A stretch of DNA of 64,000 nt from NCBI RefSeq assembly GCF_024347435.1, contig NZ_AP025481.1, positions 372,001 through 436,000 on the forward strand. Reading direction: 5' to 3'. How positions within the stretch are numbered: the stretch's first letter is position 1; each line of letters starts with the position of its first letter. Below, piece by piece: positions 63,030-64,000 of this stretch. Below the pieces are notes generated by a model. The model searched no databases and had not been told where the DNA came from. It saw nothing but the letters and a program-made list of their open reading frames with translations. This stretch comes from Vibrio cyclitrophicus (GTDB taxonomy: Bacteria; Pseudomonadota; Gammaproteobacteria; Enterobacterales; Vibrionaceae). The position numbers and the translations under genes were made by a program.

Positions 63030-63585
63030 TGCTAAGTGTAGAAATGAGTTTTAAGGGTAAAGCTTGGTTCTACGCTTAGAATGTTCACCTGTTCTTTTCT
63101 CGTAATTTGTCATTAAAATTATCATCATTCTTGGGCTGTATTTCGTCCCAGTAATTACGCGTTACTCATTCCTTTACCGCTTACTTGGTTCTTTTCTTAA
63201 AGGTCTTTTTCGCTTCTTCTTTGTTGCTGATACTTTGCGGTAAAGTGGGGTAATCGCGCACTTGGTTTTCAAGTTTTTCGTATGAATCCTTTCTTATTTG
63301 AAACGCGTGGAACTGTAGGTTTCCAGCGCATGCTGCTTCTTAGCCAAGCGCGTTTTGTTGGTGGTGTTTGAGTTTTGAACGGTTCAGTTTACTTATGCGC
63401 TCGAATTCATTATTTTAGCTGTCAATTCAGCACCTTGGTACCCAGCCTTTGGCTTGGTCGAGTAGGCAAACTAACAAATTGCTTAAATGGACTGTTAACG
63501 CTTGGCATTTTCAGTTCCAATTAGGTTTGTGTTTAAGGTGCGTTGCTTTAGGTTGAGTGTGCGTTATCAGCCACTTAGCAAGGCG
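63024..63585 (+). mobile_element. integron cassette without an evident ORF
   Basis: This segment runs from the cut point of attC 1 to the cut point of attC 2, about 560 bp. No frame longer than about 60 codons is open on either strand. Starts such as ATGAGTTTTAAGGG (63043) and ATGTTCACC (63079) stop after about eleven codons. It may be a decayed or non-coding cassette. A short inverted repeat AAACGCG (63301-63307) / CGCGTTT (63349-63355) lies inside. Confidence 0.6.
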
Positions 63586-63591
63586 TTATGC
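63469..63591 (+). repeat. attC recombination site 2 (VCR-like)
   Basis: Starts ACTAACAAATTGCTTAAATGG and ends CCACTTAGCAAGGCGTTATGC. The arms AATTGCTTAAATGG and CCACTTAGCAA are complementary apart from mismatches. The inner TAACGCTTGGC agrees with VCR-type sites. The length of about 123 bp is typical of V. cholerae repeats. Confidence 0.93.
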
Positions 63592-63679
63592 AACTAAATT
63601 CTAAATAGTGAGACAGGTTTGACTTGCATGCTTAGTCTAATCTCATTTGATAGCATTAAAACTATTGAAGAGAGATATT

Positions 63680-64000
63680 ATGATTCCTGTCAGACCTCCA
63701 ACAATTCAAGAATTTCTAGACGCCAAAAATACACAGGAGTTTTGGATTGGGTTTGTATTTAGTCTAGCTATGTGTATTGGGTTGACCGCTTTGTTAGCTT
63801 TTTGGGGATTAGTGAGCCTAAATAGAGAAATGAGTCCAAAAGCTGCATCAAATCAAATCGGTGGGGCTGGTGTTGTCGCGGGTAATACTGGTGGGAATAT
63901 CGTTGTGAATGATAAAGATACTATCACTGAAGCATTTGGTACTTCTATGAATGCAGCAATTGAAAAACAAAAATCGGAGAATATGGAGCTTTCATTGAAT
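63680..64000 (+). CDS. cassette-encoded small membrane protein, cut by window end
   Basis: The ATG at 63680 follows AAGAGAGA and the frame is open to the window end (107 codons). The N-terminus is MIPVRPPTIQEFLDAKNTQ, followed by one transmembrane segment (WIGFVFSLAMCIGLTALLA, then FWGLVSL, residues about 24-50). A Gly/Asn-rich stretch follows (NQIGGAGVVAGNTGGNIVV) and then a helical region. No family is recognised. It is the third cassette of the array. Confidence 0.7.
   Translation, partial: MIPVRPPTIQEFLDAKNTQEFWIGFVFSLAMCIGLTALLAFWGLVSLNREMSPKAASNQIGGAGVVAGNTGGNIVVNDKDTITEAFGTSMNAAIEKQKSENMELSLN

Noticed and set aside
63301..63355. AAACGCG/CGCGTTT repeat inside the ORF-less cassette as a third attC site
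   Set aside because: It has no AAC/GTT core pair at proper distance and is far shorter than the two clear sites. It may be a decayed site, but this cannot be supported.

Overview
The window is chromosomal DNA of a gammaproteobacterium, almost certainly a Vibrio (family Vibrionaceae, possibly the V. splendidus clade). Evidence: moderate G+C, long AT-rich spacers, a fructose PTS-Cra locus of Vibrio layout, a kbl-tdh pair, torTS, a yccS/helD/mgsA neighbourhood, and V. cholerae-repeat-like attC sites at the right end. Species and replicon are inferences. No rRNA, tRNA, CRISPR array, prophage or insertion sequence was recognised.

Bases 1-16,600 hold mostly housekeeping and metabolic genes: a cut-off LysR gene, kbl-tdh (threonine to glycine plus acetyl-CoA), a decayed membrane-protein remnant, a KefB/KefG-type K+/H+ antiporter pair, a threonine-aldolase-like PLP enzyme, yccF, an outer-membrane-type protein, an iron alcohol dehydrogenase with a 54-codon gene upstream, yjjG, yddG, a cation diffusion facilitator, a LysR regulator and a divergent methyltransferase. 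Bases 16,600-28,400 hold the glycyl-radical enzyme/activase pair yjjI-yjjW, a LysR gene, HMG-CoA reductase, two small unknown proteins (one resembling flagellar rod/hook ends), yccS, helD, a VOC protein and mgsA.

Bases 28,400-46,600 hold divergent torT/torS, a three-gene hydantoinase-A/DUF917/cytosine-permease operon with a divergent LysR gene, the cytochrome-like cis-trans fatty acid isomerase, a FAN1-type VRR-NUC nuclease, an oxalate/formate-type MFS transporter, yajD, a YghU-type glutathione transferase and a DOPA-dioxygenase-like protein. Bases 46,700-52,000 are fruBKA with divergent cra and three Cra operators.

Bases 52,000-61,960 are a nitrate assimilation unit. nirB, nirD, a nitrate/nitrite MFS transporter and a PP2C-phosphatase/Ser-Thr-kinase fusion run leftward; the nitrate reductase nasA runs rightward. 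The spacer between nirB and nasA carries two divergent sigma-54 promoter motifs and two NtrC-like boxes exactly 20 bp apart, so nitrogen-starvation control is the simplest reading.

From about 62,287 to the end the sequence becomes an integron cassette array: a DUF6988-like gene whose best start codon is ATC, two attC sites, an apparently ORF-less cassette, and a cassette gene cut by the window end. No integrase gene lies on the side where it would be expected, so this may be a CALIN (attC cluster lacking an integrase). This is the most unusual part of the window.
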